A stretch of DNA of 64,000 nt from JACKCD01 sp041390905 (GCA_041390905.1 JAWKPA010000012.1:930001-994000), one strand, 5' to 3'. Positions 43,515 through 52,445 are shown, counted from the first letter of the stretch. Made by a program: numbers and translations. Notes: generated by a model from the letters alone, not told the origin.

Positions 43515-46500
43515 ATGAAGCGATTGGGAAAATACAAGATTGATTTATTGATTCTGGCGAGCTATCTAGTGTTGCCGCTGCTGCTGTTTGGCAACGTCAC
43601 GCTGGGGGGCAAAACCATGCTGCCGGCCGACAACCTGTTTCAGTGGGAACCGTGGACGGCCGTTTCTGCCCAATTCAACCTCCCCCTTTCGCCCGACGGT
43701 CGGCCCATCCCGCAAAACCCCCTCATCGGCGACCTCATCATCCAGAACTACGTTTGGAAGCAATTTGTCAACGACAGTCTGCGCGACGGCCAAATTCCCC
43801 TCTGGACATCCAACCTCTTTGCCGGCGTTCCCTTTCTGGCAACCGGCCAGCACGCCGCCTTCTACCCCTTCTCCATCTTCTTTCTCATTTTGCCCCTCAC
43901 CAAAGCCTACGGCTGGTATACCGTTAGCCAAATCTGGCTGGCGGGGACCTTGGCCTATGTTTTTGGCCGCGTGCTGGGGATGAAACGACCCAGTGCCATG
44001 TTGGCCGGGTTAGCCTATCAGGGCAGCGGCTTTTTGCTGGTCAGTGCCGCCGTTTTTCCCATGATCATTGGCGCGGTGGCGTGGCTGCCGCTGCTGCTGG
44101 CCGCCATTGAACAGGTAGTGCGGCGGCGCGGGCAGCCGCTGATTTGGGCGACCAGTGGTGCCATCGCCCTCGGCTGCCAAATTCTGGCTGGTCATGCCGA
44201 ATTCACCTACTACACGCTGCTCATTATGGCACTCTACACCGGATGGCGGCTGTTAAGTGAGCTTATCTGGTCAGATGAAACAGCCCCAGGCAATCGCTTC
44301 CGTCTGCGGCTGCTGAACCCGGCCGGCTGGCTGGTGGGCATGGTGCTGGTGGGGCTAATGCTGGGGGCTATCCAGTTTGTGCCCCTGTTTGAAGTCGGTC
44401 AAACCAACTTCCGCGAAGGATCCAGCAGCTACGAAGAGGTTATTGGCTATGCCTTCCCCAAGCGGCGCGTGCTGACGCTGGCACTGCCCAACTTCTTTGG
44501 CAACCCGGCGCACCACAGTTATGTGGATGTGTTTAGCGGCCAGCGCGAGCCGTTTGTGACCAATGTGGCGGGCAATGTCAACCCCTGGGGCGCCTACAGC
44601 AGCAGTTGGGGGATCAAAAATTATGTGGAAGGCGGCATCTACCTCGGCATTTTGCCGCTGATTCTGGCACTGTTGGCGGCCTGGGCGCTGTTTCGCCCCG
44701 GCATGAATCGCGCCCGCCGCAGCCAAACCGTTTTTCTGGGTGGCCTCAGCCTGCTGTCGCTGGCCTTTATCTTTGGCACGCCGCTCTACGCTCTTTTGTA
44801 TTATGGTCTCCCCTTTATCAACCAGCTCCACACCCCGTTTCGCTGGGTTTTCCCGCTGTCGCTGTGCGTGGCGGTGCTGGCGGGGTTTGGGGGGGATTAT
44901 TTGGGGCAGCAGGGATTGGAGATTGGAGATTGGAGATTGGGAACCCGGTCTAAATCTCTAATCTCTAATCTTCAATCTCTCTTTTTCTTACGCGCCAAGC
45001 CAACCTTTGTGACCTTTTTCGCTGCCCTGCTCGTCTGGGGTGGATCGGCGGCGTTACTGGGGTTGGCGGGGTCGTGGGTGGTTTACGGCCGTTTACAGCC
45101 TCTCATCGAGCGTGTTCTTCTCAGCATGGCACTGGCCGCTGACGCCTTCCCCAACGCGCAAGCGTTCTACAGCTATCTGTTCCCCCAATTTTTGCAGTTG
45201 GGTATCATGCTGGTCGGGTCGGGGGTGGTGTTACGGATGAGCCAGGGGAAAAACGGCCGTTTTTCCCCCCACCTCGCCGCCCTCCTCCTCATCCTCGACC
45301 TCTTCCTCATCAATCGCGGTTTCCACGCCGCCGTTGACCCAGCGTTGTTAAGCTACGAGCCACCGTTGGTGCACTGGTTGCGCCAGCAGCCAGGGCCGTG
45401 GCGGCTCACCACCTTTGATTCGCAGGGGCAAAAACCGCTCAACGCCAACGCTGGTTGGCTCTTTGGGTTTGAAGATGTGCGCGGCTACGACTCCATCATT
45501 CCCAAACAGTTTACCAACTATATGGCCGCCATTGAGCCACAAAATGAACTCCCCTTTAACCGCATCCAGCCTGTTGCCAACTGGGAATCACTCAACTCGC
45601 CGCTACTGGACGTGTTAAACGTCAAATACATCATCACCCAGGAAACGGTGGAACTGCCCAAGCTGCAGCAGGTGTGGCAGGAGGGCAACCTGCGCGTCTA
45701 CGAAAACCTGGCCGTTGCTCCCCGCGCCTACACGCTGCCGCAGACACAAACGGCCGTTGTTCCCGATGCGTTAACGGCGATGACGACCCAGTATGACCCG
45801 CGCAACTTTGTGGTCGTTGAGACTGGAGATTGGAGATTAGAGATTGATGGTGAATCTCCAATCTCCAATCCCCAATCTCCAATCCCCTACACCCCCGCCA
45901 CCATCACCAGCTACCACAACATCGAAGTTTGGGTAGATACGGCCGTTAACGAACCGTCCTGGCTCATTCTCAACGATAGCTATGCGCCGGGGTGGAAGGC
46001 ATTTTTACGGCCGTTTGGCGGCGAAGAAAGCGACGAACGCGAAGTTGAAATCGTCCGCGTCAACGGCAACTTTCGCGGCATTCGCCTTGACGAACCCGGC
46101 GCATGGACAGTGCGCTACCGCTACAGCCCGCGCAGCTTCCAGCTAGGCGGGCTCATCAGCTTTATGGGAGCCATTTTGCTCGCCTTTGGCCTCATCGTCG
46201 GCGGCTGGCGGCACTATGTTCGCAGCGACGGCCAGCTTTCCGCCACCCACAGCGTCATCAAAAACAGCGGCGCCCCCATGCTGCTCAACCTGTTCAACAA
46301 GCTCATAGATTTCGCCTTTGCCGCCTTCTACCTGCGGCTGCTTGGCCCCGCCGACGCTGGCAGCTACAGCTTCGCCATCGCCACCGCCATCATTTTTGAA
46401 ATCCTCTCCAACTTTGGCCTCAACATCCTCATCGTCCGCGATGTGGCCCAGGCCAAAGACCGCGCCAGCAGCTACCTGCTCAACACCACCGTCCTGCGGC

Positions 46501-47714
46501 TTTTCACCAGCGGCGTGGCCTTGCTGCCCGTCATTGCCTTTGTCATCGGCTCCCGCTTCTTTGCCAACCCCATCAGCAATCCCGAGTTGCTGGCTCTGGC
46601 CTTGATCATCATCGGAATGCTCTTTTCCGGCATGTCGCAGGGGGTGACGGGGCTGTTTTATGTCTTTGAACAGGCGGAAATCCCGGCAGCGATGACCACT
46701 GTCACGACGCTGCTCAAGGTTGGGTTTGGCGTGTTGGTGCTGCTGCTGGGGTTTGGTTTTGTTGGATTAGCGGCCGTTTCCATCGTCGTCAACCTCATCA
46801 CCCTGGCCGTGCTGGGGCGGCTGGCGTTCGGCCGCTTCCCGCTGTCCGGCCCTTGGCGGGTAGATTGGTCGCTCCAGCGGCAAATGGTGGGCAAAGGGTT
46901 TCCTCTCATGCTCATCCACCTGCTGCAAACCGTCTTTATCTCGGTGGATGTGGTTATTCTCCGTTTCCTCAACGGCTCCGAAGTGGTGGGCTGGTACAAC
47001 AGTGCCTACAAATGGTTCAACGCCCTGCAAATCGTCCCCTCCTTTTTCACTCTGGCTCTTTTTCCCATCATCTCCCGCGCCATCCATGAAAATATGGCAA
47101 CGGCGCAGCGCATGTACCGGCTGTCGCTCAAGCTCATGCTGCTACTGGCCCTGCCCATCGCCACGGCCACCCATTTTCTGGCCTTTGAACTGGTGGGTCT
47201 GCTGGCGGGGGATCAATTTTTGCCGCATGGGGCCATTGCCCTGCAAATTATTATGTGGTCTATTCCCATTGGCTGGCTCAACAGCGTTACCAACTATGTG
47301 CTGATTGCGCTGGGGCTGGAGCGAATGCAGCCGCGAGCGTTTGCCCTGGCGGTGGGGTTCAACATTGTCACCAACCTCATCTTCATCCCGCGTGTTGCCA
47401 ATGGTTACCCGGCGGCAGCAGTGACGACGGTGCTGTCGGAGCTGGTGCTGCTGGCAGTGTTTGACTACTATTTGCGGCAGCGGATGCCAGGGTTGAACTG
47501 GCTGTCGTTTTTGGCACGGCCGTTGGCAGCAACGGCCGTTATGTTCCTCACCATGTGGGTCACCAGCCAGCTCCACGTACTGCTGGCCGCCCTACTTAGT
47601 CCCTTGGCCTACCTGCTTGCCCTCTGGCTGCTGCGCGTCGTTGGCGACGAAGAGCGAGCTATATTGCGCTCCATCCTGCCCACCCGCCTCGCCGCCCGCC
47701 TCAAATTTGCGTAA
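43515..47714 (+). CDS. YfhO-like membrane protein fused to a Wzx/MATE-type flippase
   Basis: A 1399-residue protein. Residues about 1-900 follow the YfhO pattern (many helices with a large external domain; LPADNLFQWEPW, AFYPFSIFF, and a late extracytoplasmic segment WLILNDSYAPGWKAF). Residues about 920-1399 are a polysaccharide flippase with some twelve helices (FAAFYLRLLGPADAGSYSF, VDVVILRFLNGSEVVGWYN). YfhO relatives work in glycosylation of wall or lipid carriers, and flippases move lipid-linked sugars, so one chain may do both. An ATG at 43479 would place the terminator inside the gene. Two GAGATTG repeats are inserted in frame (44913, 45820). Confidence 0.82.
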   Translation: MKRLGKYKIDLLILASYLVLPLLLFGNVTLGGKTMLPADNLFQWEPWTAVSAQFNLPLSPDGRPIPQNPLIGDLIIQNYVWKQFVNDSLRDGQIPLWTSNLFAGVPFLATGQHAAFYPFSIFFLILPLTKAYGWYTVSQIWLAGTLAYVFGRVLGMKRPSAMLAGLAYQGSGFLLVSAAVFPMIIGAVAWLPLLLAAIEQVVRRRGQPLIWATSGAIALGCQILAGHAEFTYYTLLIMALYTGWRLLSELIWSDETAPGNRFRLRLLNPAGWLVGMVLVGLMLGAIQFVPLFEVGQTNFREGSSSYEEVIGYAFPKRRVLTLALPNFFGNPAHHSYVDVFSGQREPFVTNVAGNVNPWGAYSSSWGIKNYVEGGIYLGILPLILALLAAWALFRPGMNRARRSQTVFLGGLSLLSLAFIFGTPLYALLYYGLPFINQLHTPFRWVFPLSLCVAVLAGFGGDYLGQQGLEIGDWRLGTRSKSLISNLQSLFFLRAKPTFVTFFAALLVWGGSAALLGLAGSWVVYGRLQPLIERVLLSMALAADAFPNAQAFYSYLFPQFLQLGIMLVGSGVVLRMSQGKNGRFSPHLAALLLILDLFLINRGFHAAVDPALLSYEPPLVHWLRQQPGPWRLTTFDSQGQKPLNANAGWLFGFEDVRGYDSIIPKQFTNYMAAIEPQNELPFNRIQPVANWESLNSPLLDVLNVKYIITQETVELPKLQQVWQEGNLRVYENLAVAPRAYTLPQTQTAVVPDALTAMTTQYDPRNFVVVETGDWRLEIDGESPISNPQSPIPYTPATITSYHNIEVWVDTAVNEPSWLILNDSYAPGWKAFLRPFGGEESDEREVEIVRVNGNFRGIRLDEPGAWTVRYRYSPRSFQLGGLISFMGAILLAFGLIVGGWRHYVRSDGQLSATHSVIKNSGAPMLLNLFNKLIDFAFAAFYLRLLGPADAGSYSFAIATAIIFEILSNFGLNILIVRDVAQAKDRASSYLLNTTVLRLFTSGVALLPVIAFVIGSRFFANPISNPELLALALIIIGMLFSGMSQGVTGLFYVFEQAEIPAAMTTVTTLLKVGFGVLVLLLGFGFVGLAAVSIVVNLITLAVLGRLAFGRFPLSGPWRVDWSLQRQMVGKGFPLMLIHLLQTVFISVDVVILRFLNGSEVVGWYNSAYKWFNALQIVPSFFTLALFPIISRAIHENMATAQRMYRLSLKLMLLLALPIATATHFLAFELVGLLAGDQFLPHGAIALQIIMWSIPIGWLNSVTNYVLIALGLERMQPRAFALAVGFNIVTNLIFIPRVANGYPAAAVTTVLSELVLLAVFDYYLRQRMPGLNWLSFLARPLAATAVMFLTMWVTSQLHVLLAALLSPLAYLLALWLLRVVGDEERAILRSILPTRLAARLKFA
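44913..44980. repeat. GAGATTG inverted repeat inside a gene (copy 1)
   Basis: Three GAGATTG units, a loop, then AATCTCTAATCTCTAATC. It is read in frame as EIGDWRLG ... SLISNLQS in the YfhO part at about residue 467, between helices. The same element is intergenic elsewhere. Confidence 0.85.
45820..45886. repeat. GAGATTG inverted repeat inside a gene (copy 2)
   Basis: Second in-frame copy in the same gene, read as TGDWRLEID ... SPISNPQSP at about residue 770 in the external domain. Confidence 0.85.
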
Positions 47715-47779
47715 ACAGGTGATTGGAGTTGGTCAGTTGTCATCATAGACAGATCCCAATTTTGTCATAAAATGTTTTC

Positions 47780-48001
47780 ATGAACACGAAATTTCAACCA
47801 CCTCCCATTGATTGGTATCATATTTCCCTCATCCGCCAAATGAGTGTTAGTCAAAAGAATCGGCAAGCATTTGCAGCGGCTGAATTTGCTTTGCGTCAGA
47901 AACGGTTGTTAATACGTCATCAGCATCCTGATTGGGATGAGGTGATGATCGATCAGACAGCGCGGCGGCTTGTATTTACAAAGGATCATCGTCGCAAATG
48001 A
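47780..48001 (+). CDS. Small protein upstream of nucleotidyltransferase
   Basis: A 73-residue soluble protein, rich in Arg, Gln and His, with helix-forming pattern (RQMSVSQKNRQAFAAAEFAL). It overlaps the next gene by 4 nt (ATGA at 47998-48001), as in two-gene toxin-antitoxin or MNT/HEPN-like pairs. No domain recognised. The ATG fits the overlap arrangement; no strong ribosome site is seen. Confidence 0.55.
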   Translation: MNTKFQPPPIDWYHISLIRQMSVSQKNRQAFAAAEFALRQKRLLIRHQHPDWDEVMIDQTARRLVFTKDHRRK

Positions 48002-48576
48002 TGGCGCAAAATCCTCTTGAGCAAGAAAAAGCATTTGGCAGTGTGTTAGATGTTCTGAATGCCATTGGAGCCACCTATGCCATTTGGGGAGGATTGGCGG
48101 TTGTTGCTTATGGAGAACCCCGTTTTACGCTGGATATGGACGTTTTGTTAAGCCCTTATGGTTTTTCAGAAAATCTGTTTGTTAAGCGATTAGCCGAAAT
48201 GAGCTATCATGTTGATAAAGGCACTGTACTAAATGCATTGGGTGGAGGGTATTTTAATGTCATTCATTTGCCCACGGGAATAAAAACTGATTTCTATGTC
48301 CCTACAGAGATTGCAATGCGCCAGATGCTACAAAACCGGGTGTGGTTGCCATTTGACGAAGCACGCACGGCCGCTTATGTTTCTGCAGAGGCTGCTATTG
48401 TAAGCAAACTAATTGCTTATGTGGATAGTCATGCTGATCGACACTTGGCAGATATTGCTTCCATTGTTCGTGTACAGAATGAGAATTTACAACGATCCAT
48501 GATTGAGCAAGAAGCGATCAGATTAGATGTGTTAAGCTTGTGGCGTACCATTTGGGCAGAAAATTGTGAGTCATAA
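47998..48576 (+). CDS. Nucleotidyltransferase-fold protein (AbiEii/DUF6036-like)
   Basis: A 192-residue protein with the start of a polymerase-beta-type nucleotidyltransferase fold: IWGGLAVVAYGEPRFTLDMDVLL carries the GG motif, Arg-x-Thr and an Asp-x-Asp pair (near 48135). The rest (TGIKTDFYVPTE, HLADIASIVR) matches the spread of AbiEii-like or DUF6036 proteins. Such proteins transfer nucleotides to RNA or protein and often act as toxins with a partner gene; here the 73-residue gene before it is the candidate partner. Function inferred only from fold. Confidence 0.65.
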   Translation: MMAQNPLEQEKAFGSVLDVLNAIGATYAIWGGLAVVAYGEPRFTLDMDVLLSPYGFSENLFVKRLAEMSYHVDKGTVLNALGGGYFNVIHLPTGIKTDFYVPTEIAMRQMLQNRVWLPFDEARTAAYVSAEAAIVSKLIAYVDSHADRHLADIASIVRVQNENLQRSMIEQEAIRLDVLSLWRTIWAENCES

Positions 48577-48582
48577 ATTATC

Positions 48583-50526
48583 GTGCGTCACCGTTTTCTG
48601 CTTCTTTCCTTTCTCCTCCTCGCTGCCTTTTTTCGGCTGTATGGCCTTGTTTCCCTCTCTCCACCGGGATTAACCCACGACGAAGTTGCCAACTGGCTGA
48701 TTGTCCAGGACATTTTGGCGGGCAAACACGCCATCTATTTTACCCGCGCCTACGGCCATGAGGCGGGATTTCACTATGTGCAGGCGCTGTTTGTAACGCT
48801 GTTGGGTGACAATGCCCTGGCATTGCGCTTGCCGGCCGCCTTTTTTGGCCTGCTGCTGGTGGTGGTGGTCTATGCGCTGGGGCGGCAATTGTTTGGGCGG
48901 CAGGTGGGGTTGTGGGGGATGGGATTAACGGCCGTTCTCTTTCCCGCCATCTTCTTCAGCCGCCTCGCCTTCCGCGCCATCTCCCTGCCCGTGCTGGCCG
49001 GGTTAGCGGCCGTTTTTTGGTGGCGGGGGTGGGGAGCAGGGGAGCAGGGGAGCAGGGGAGCCTTGTCCGCGTTTGTCCGCGTTCGTCCGCGTCCCATTTC
49101 CAGCTTTGCCCTAGCCGGTGTTTTTGCCGGGTTAAGCATCCACACCTACATGGCGGCGCGGGCGGTGCCGATTTTTTATGGGCTGTGGGTGGGGTATTTG
49201 GCGTTGTTTCACTGGCCGGAGCTAAAACAGCGTTGGCGGGGCGTGGCCCTCTTTGGGCTGCTGTTTGTGGCCATTGCTGCCCCGCTGTTTATTTACCTGC
49301 AAACGAACCCTGGCTCCGAGTTCCGCATTAGCGAAGTGGATGCGCCGCTGCGGGCATTGCGTGAGGGGGACATGGTGCCTGTGGTGCAAAATGGGCTGAA
49401 AATTCTGGGCATGGCGGGCTTTGCTGGGGATCCTTTGTGGCGGCAAAATGTGGCCGACCGACCGCTGTTTGATCCGCTTCTGGCAACGCTATTTTACATA
49501 AGCCTTCCCCTGTTTTTGTGGAAAATGGGGGATAAAAAGTACGCTTTTTTGCTGCTCTGGCTGGCAACGGCCGTTTTACCCAGCCTTGTCACCATAAATG
49601 CCCCCAGCAGCATACGAATGATCAATATTTTGCCCGTTTTGCCCCTTTTTACCGCCGTAGTTATACACAATCGCGGTAGGTTATCCACAGTTATCCCCAA
49701 CTTATCCACAGTTTTTGTGAATATCCTGGGAGTAGCGGTACTGGGGTACCATATCTGGTGGACGGCCGTTTCTATGTTCCAGATATGGCCGCAAAACGAG
49801 GAAGTGCGCTTTGTTTGGCAGGCGGGGTTGACACAAACGGCCGTTTTTCTCGACCATCAACCCATCACCGCTCCTGCCGCCATTGCTGGCTGGTCGCCCG
49901 ACACCATGGACGTGCCGACGATGCAGTTGACGCTCCGGCGCGACGACATCCCCCTCAGCCATTTCAACCCGCTGGATGGCACGCTCATTCTTCCCGCCGC
50001 CAATGGCGCCATCTACCGTCCTGCTATCCTCGATCTGCACCCGTATTGGCAAAACCAGCTTGCGGCGTGGGGGGCAACAGAGCAAACGCTCGGCGAGTTT
50101 GTGGCGATTGGGCTGCCGGATGGGTTTGTGCCGGAGGTGGGGCAGGGGGGAAAAACGGCCGTTTTTGCCAACCAACTCCAGCTACTCGGTTATGATCTCG
50201 TCGGCGACCAGGAACTCGTCACCTACTGGCGCGTGCTTGCCACGCCCCCAGTCGCCAGCCGCCTCTTTGTCCATCAGCTAGATGCGGCCGGCAACCTGCT
50301 GGGCGAAGATTACCGCCTTGATGCCCTTGACCCCCAAGCCATCTGGTTTCCCCACTGGCGGCCCGGCGACCTCATCCTGCAGCACCACGACCTGTCCGCC
50401 CCGCTGGCCGACACCGCCACCCTGCGTCTCGGCTGGTTCAATCCCTATACCTGCGCCCCTGGCCCTTGCCAAAATTTGCTCACGCAAACAGGGGAACCGT
50501 TTTTGCTGTTGGAGATTGGGGATTAG
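48583..50526 (+). CDS. GT39/ArnT-type membrane glycosyltransferase
   Basis: A 647-residue protein with about ten to twelve N-terminal helices (up to about residue 400) and a C-terminal extracytoplasmic domain. The first loop has LTHDEVANW, like the catalytic acidic motif of PMT/ArnT enzymes that transfer sugars from lipid carriers. Start GTG at 48583, 6 nt after the preceding gene. In-frame repeats occur: GGAGCAGGGGAGCAGGGGA (49035-49062, residues AGEQGSRG), then GTCCGCG units (49065-49095). The last residues (EIGD) come from a GAGATTG repeat. With the flippase fusion nearby it suggests surface glycan assembly. Confidence 0.78.
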   Translation: MRHRFLLLSFLLLAAFFRLYGLVSLSPPGLTHDEVANWLIVQDILAGKHAIYFTRAYGHEAGFHYVQALFVTLLGDNALALRLPAAFFGLLLVVVVYALGRQLFGRQVGLWGMGLTAVLFPAIFFSRLAFRAISLPVLAGLAAVFWWRGWGAGEQGSRGALSAFVRVRPRPISSFALAGVFAGLSIHTYMAARAVPIFYGLWVGYLALFHWPELKQRWRGVALFGLLFVAIAAPLFIYLQTNPGSEFRISEVDAPLRALREGDMVPVVQNGLKILGMAGFAGDPLWRQNVADRPLFDPLLATLFYISLPLFLWKMGDKKYAFLLLWLATAVLPSLVTINAPSSIRMINILPVLPLFTAVVIHNRGRLSTVIPNLSTVFVNILGVAVLGYHIWWTAVSMFQIWPQNEEVRFVWQAGLTQTAVFLDHQPITAPAAIAGWSPDTMDVPTMQLTLRRDDIPLSHFNPLDGTLILPAANGAIYRPAILDLHPYWQNQLAAWGATEQTLGEFVAIGLPDGFVPEVGQGGKTAVFANQLQLLGYDLVGDQELVTYWRVLATPPVASRLFVHQLDAAGNLLGEDYRLDALDPQAIWFPHWRPGDLILQHHDLSAPLADTATLRLGWFNPYTCAPGPCQNLLTQTGEPFLLLEIGD

Positions 50527-50577
50527 AGATTGGGAGATTGCTTTATGCCAATCTCTCAATCTCCTAATCTCCTCTTA
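50511..50577. repeat. GAGATTG inverted repeat between convergent genes
   Basis: Left arm encodes the C-terminal EIGD and stop of the GT39 gene; the right arm (AATCTCTCAATCTCCTAATC) ends on the aspS stop codon at 50575-50577. Confidence 0.85.
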
Positions 50578-51876
50578 TGGCGTCAGCCGCTGCATGTCAC
50601 GGGGGAACAGCGTTGCCAGGCGCACGTTGGGCAGTTGCAAAAGCTGCATCAGCAGCCGCTCCAGCCCAATGGCAAAGCCGCCGTGGGGCGGCATGCCGTG
50701 GCGAAACGCTTCCAAATAGGTTTCAAACGGTTCGGTGGGTAGCTTGGCCGCCGCCAGTGCCGCCAGGTAGTCATTATACCGATGCAGCCGCTGCCCGCCG
50801 GTGATTAGCTCGGTGCCGCGAAAGAGCAGGTCGAAGGAGTTGGAGTAGGCGGGGTTGGTGGGGTCGGGGTGGGTGTAAAACGGCCGTTTTCCCATCGGAT
50901 ACCCCGTCACAAACAAAAAATCGCTGCCATGTTCCGCCTGCGCCCACGCCCCCAGCCACCGCTCATCCTGCGGCGACAAATCCGGCTCGCCGCGCACATC
51001 CACCCCATGCAGCCGCAAAATCAGCTCCTGCGCTTCGGCAAAATGAATATGGGGAATCGCTTCCGGCACCGTTGGCATCTCTGCCTCTAACAGTGCCAAT
51101 TCGCTGGCGTAATGTACCGTCAGTTCGCTCAAAATCCCGGCCATCACCTCGCGCACCAGCGCCATCACCGTAAAATGGTTTTCGATAAAGCCAAACTCCA
51201 CGTCCAAGCTGACGTATTCGTTGATGTGGCGGATGGTGCTGTGGGGTTCGGCGCGGAAAACCGGCCCCACTTCAAAAACACGCTGGAAGATGCCAACCAT
51301 GATCTGCTTGTAAAACTGCGGGCTTTGCGCCAAATAGGCGGGTCTGCCAAAATAGCCCAGTTCAAACACATTGGCCCCGCTCTCGGTGGCCGAGGCCACC
51401 AGTTTGGGTGTTTGCACTTCGGTGAAGTGGCGTTCGTTGAGGGTGCGGCGAAAACCAGCCATCGCTCCCGCCGCCAGCCTGTAAACGGCGCGGCGCTGGG
51501 GGTGACGGTTAACCACTACGGCGTGGTCGAGCTGGGTGGGCAGCCCGGCGGTGATGGTGGGTTTATGCAGCGGCACGGGGGGAGCGTCGTTGGTGGCAAC
51601 CAGGAGCGAGAGGTGGGGCTGGTGTAGCTCTACACCGCCGGGGGCTTGGGGCGAAGCCACCACGTTCCCTTCTAGGGCAATAACACTTTCTAAGGCGGCG
51701 TTTGCCAGCGGGGCTAGATCTGCTTCGCTTTCGGTGACGGCCTGGATGGTGCCCCAGCCGTCGCGCAGGACAATGAAGGTGATGCCGCCGAGGCGGCGCA
51801 GGTTGTGGAGCCAGCCCGTCAGGCGCACGGGTTGCCCAATGTGCTGGCTGGCTTCAACGGAGCGTATGGTTTTCAT
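50575..51876 (-). CDS. aspS: Aspartate-tRNA ligase, archaeal type
   Basis: A 433-residue class IIb synthetase: OB-fold anticodon domain (residues 10-110; LTGWLHNLRRLGGITF), motif 2 (VGPVFRAEPHSTIRHINEY) and motif 3 (GFAIGLERLLMQLL). At this length, without the bacterial insertion domain, it belongs to the archaeal/AspS2 type, often non-discriminating (charges tRNA-Asp and tRNA-Asn). ATG at 51876 chosen: GGAGGTTCCT precedes it. It is controlled by a T-box leader at 52021-52445. Discrimination cannot be judged from sequence alone. Confidence 0.92.
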   Translation of the reverse strand: MKTIRSVEASQHIGQPVRLTGWLHNLRRLGGITFIVLRDGWGTIQAVTESEADLAPLANAALESVIALEGNVVASPQAPGGVELHQPHLSLLVATNDAPPVPLHKPTITAGLPTQLDHAVVVNRHPQRRAVYRLAAGAMAGFRRTLNERHFTEVQTPKLVASATESGANVFELGYFGRPAYLAQSPQFYKQIMVGIFQRVFEVGPVFRAEPHSTIRHINEYVSLDVEFGFIENHFTVMALVREVMAGILSELTVHYASELALLEAEMPTVPEAIPHIHFAEAQELILRLHGVDVRGEPDLSPQDERWLGAWAQAEHGSDFLFVTGYPMGKRPFYTHPDPTNPAYSNSFDLLFRGTELITGGQRLHRYNDYLAALAAAKLPTEPFETYLEAFRHGMPPHGGFAIGLERLLMQLLQLPNVRLATLFPRDMQRLTP

Positions 51877-51921
51877 AGGAACCTCCAAAAGTTGTGTATG
51901 AGGGGCATAAACAAGCGTTTT

Positions 51922-51981
51922 GTTGGAGATTGGAGATTGGGAACCATCATCAATCTCCAATCTCCAGCCTCCAATCTCCTT
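51922..51981. repeat. GAGATTG inverted repeat between T-box and aspS
   Basis: GGAGATTGGAGATTGGGA, loop, CAATCTCCAATCTCC. It lies in the 5' untranslated region between the T-box terminators and the aspS ATG. Confidence 0.85.
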
Positions 51982-52020
51982 TTCCAAACGCCCATTTCTG
52001 ACCGTCATCACGATAAATAA

Positions 52021-52445
52021 AAAACGCCCTCGTCCAACAGGAGGACGAGGGCGCAGTGCAAAATAAAAAAGCCCCCGTCCTCTTTTGGAGGACGAGGGCT
52101 TGGGTTACACCAAATGCCGCATCGTGGTACCACCACCATTTGCCCCCACAGGGGCCTTTTGCTGCCGCTGGGTTTTGCTGCCACAACGGCCGTTAACGCG
52201 ATAACGGGCGCTCCCGGAACTGCCTACTGGTTCGGTAATCAGTAATCAGTTATCAGTTATCAGTAGGCTGACTGATTACTGTTTACCGATTACCGATTAT
52301 TAAAAGTTCAGCAGTCGGCTCAAGGGTGTCACAGACTCAACATTGCAGATGACAGTTGCAGCAACTCTGTCACTCTCTGGGCAGCAAGCGGTTTGTCTGC
52401 CTGTCCCTTTCATCGCCTTTGGGTTGTTAATTGTTGCACCTTCCT
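52021..52445 (-). promoter_or_regulatory. T-box leader of aspS with an inserted repeat
   Basis: On the minus strand: a stem I region (from about 52440; CACCCTTGAGCCGACTGCTG near 52330-52305), the conserved CCCGTTATCGCG (near 52200), the core GGTGGTACCACG (52123-52134), then a terminator GCCCTCGTCCTCC/GAGGACGGGGGC with TTTTTT (about 52068-52100). A second terminator follows (about 52022-52052). A GAC triplet at 52328-52330, in the usual specifier neighbourhood, matches Asp. Uncharged tRNA should favour readthrough. A hairpin repeat (52232-52300) and one AACGGCCGTT (52185) sit inside. Confidence 0.85.
52232..52300. repeat. AATCAGT-family inverted repeat within the T-box
   Basis: GGTAATCAGTAATCAGTTAT and the complementary GATTACTGTTTACCGATTAC form a long imperfect hairpin in the T-box, between stem I and the CCCGTTATC element. 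Confidence 0.85.
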
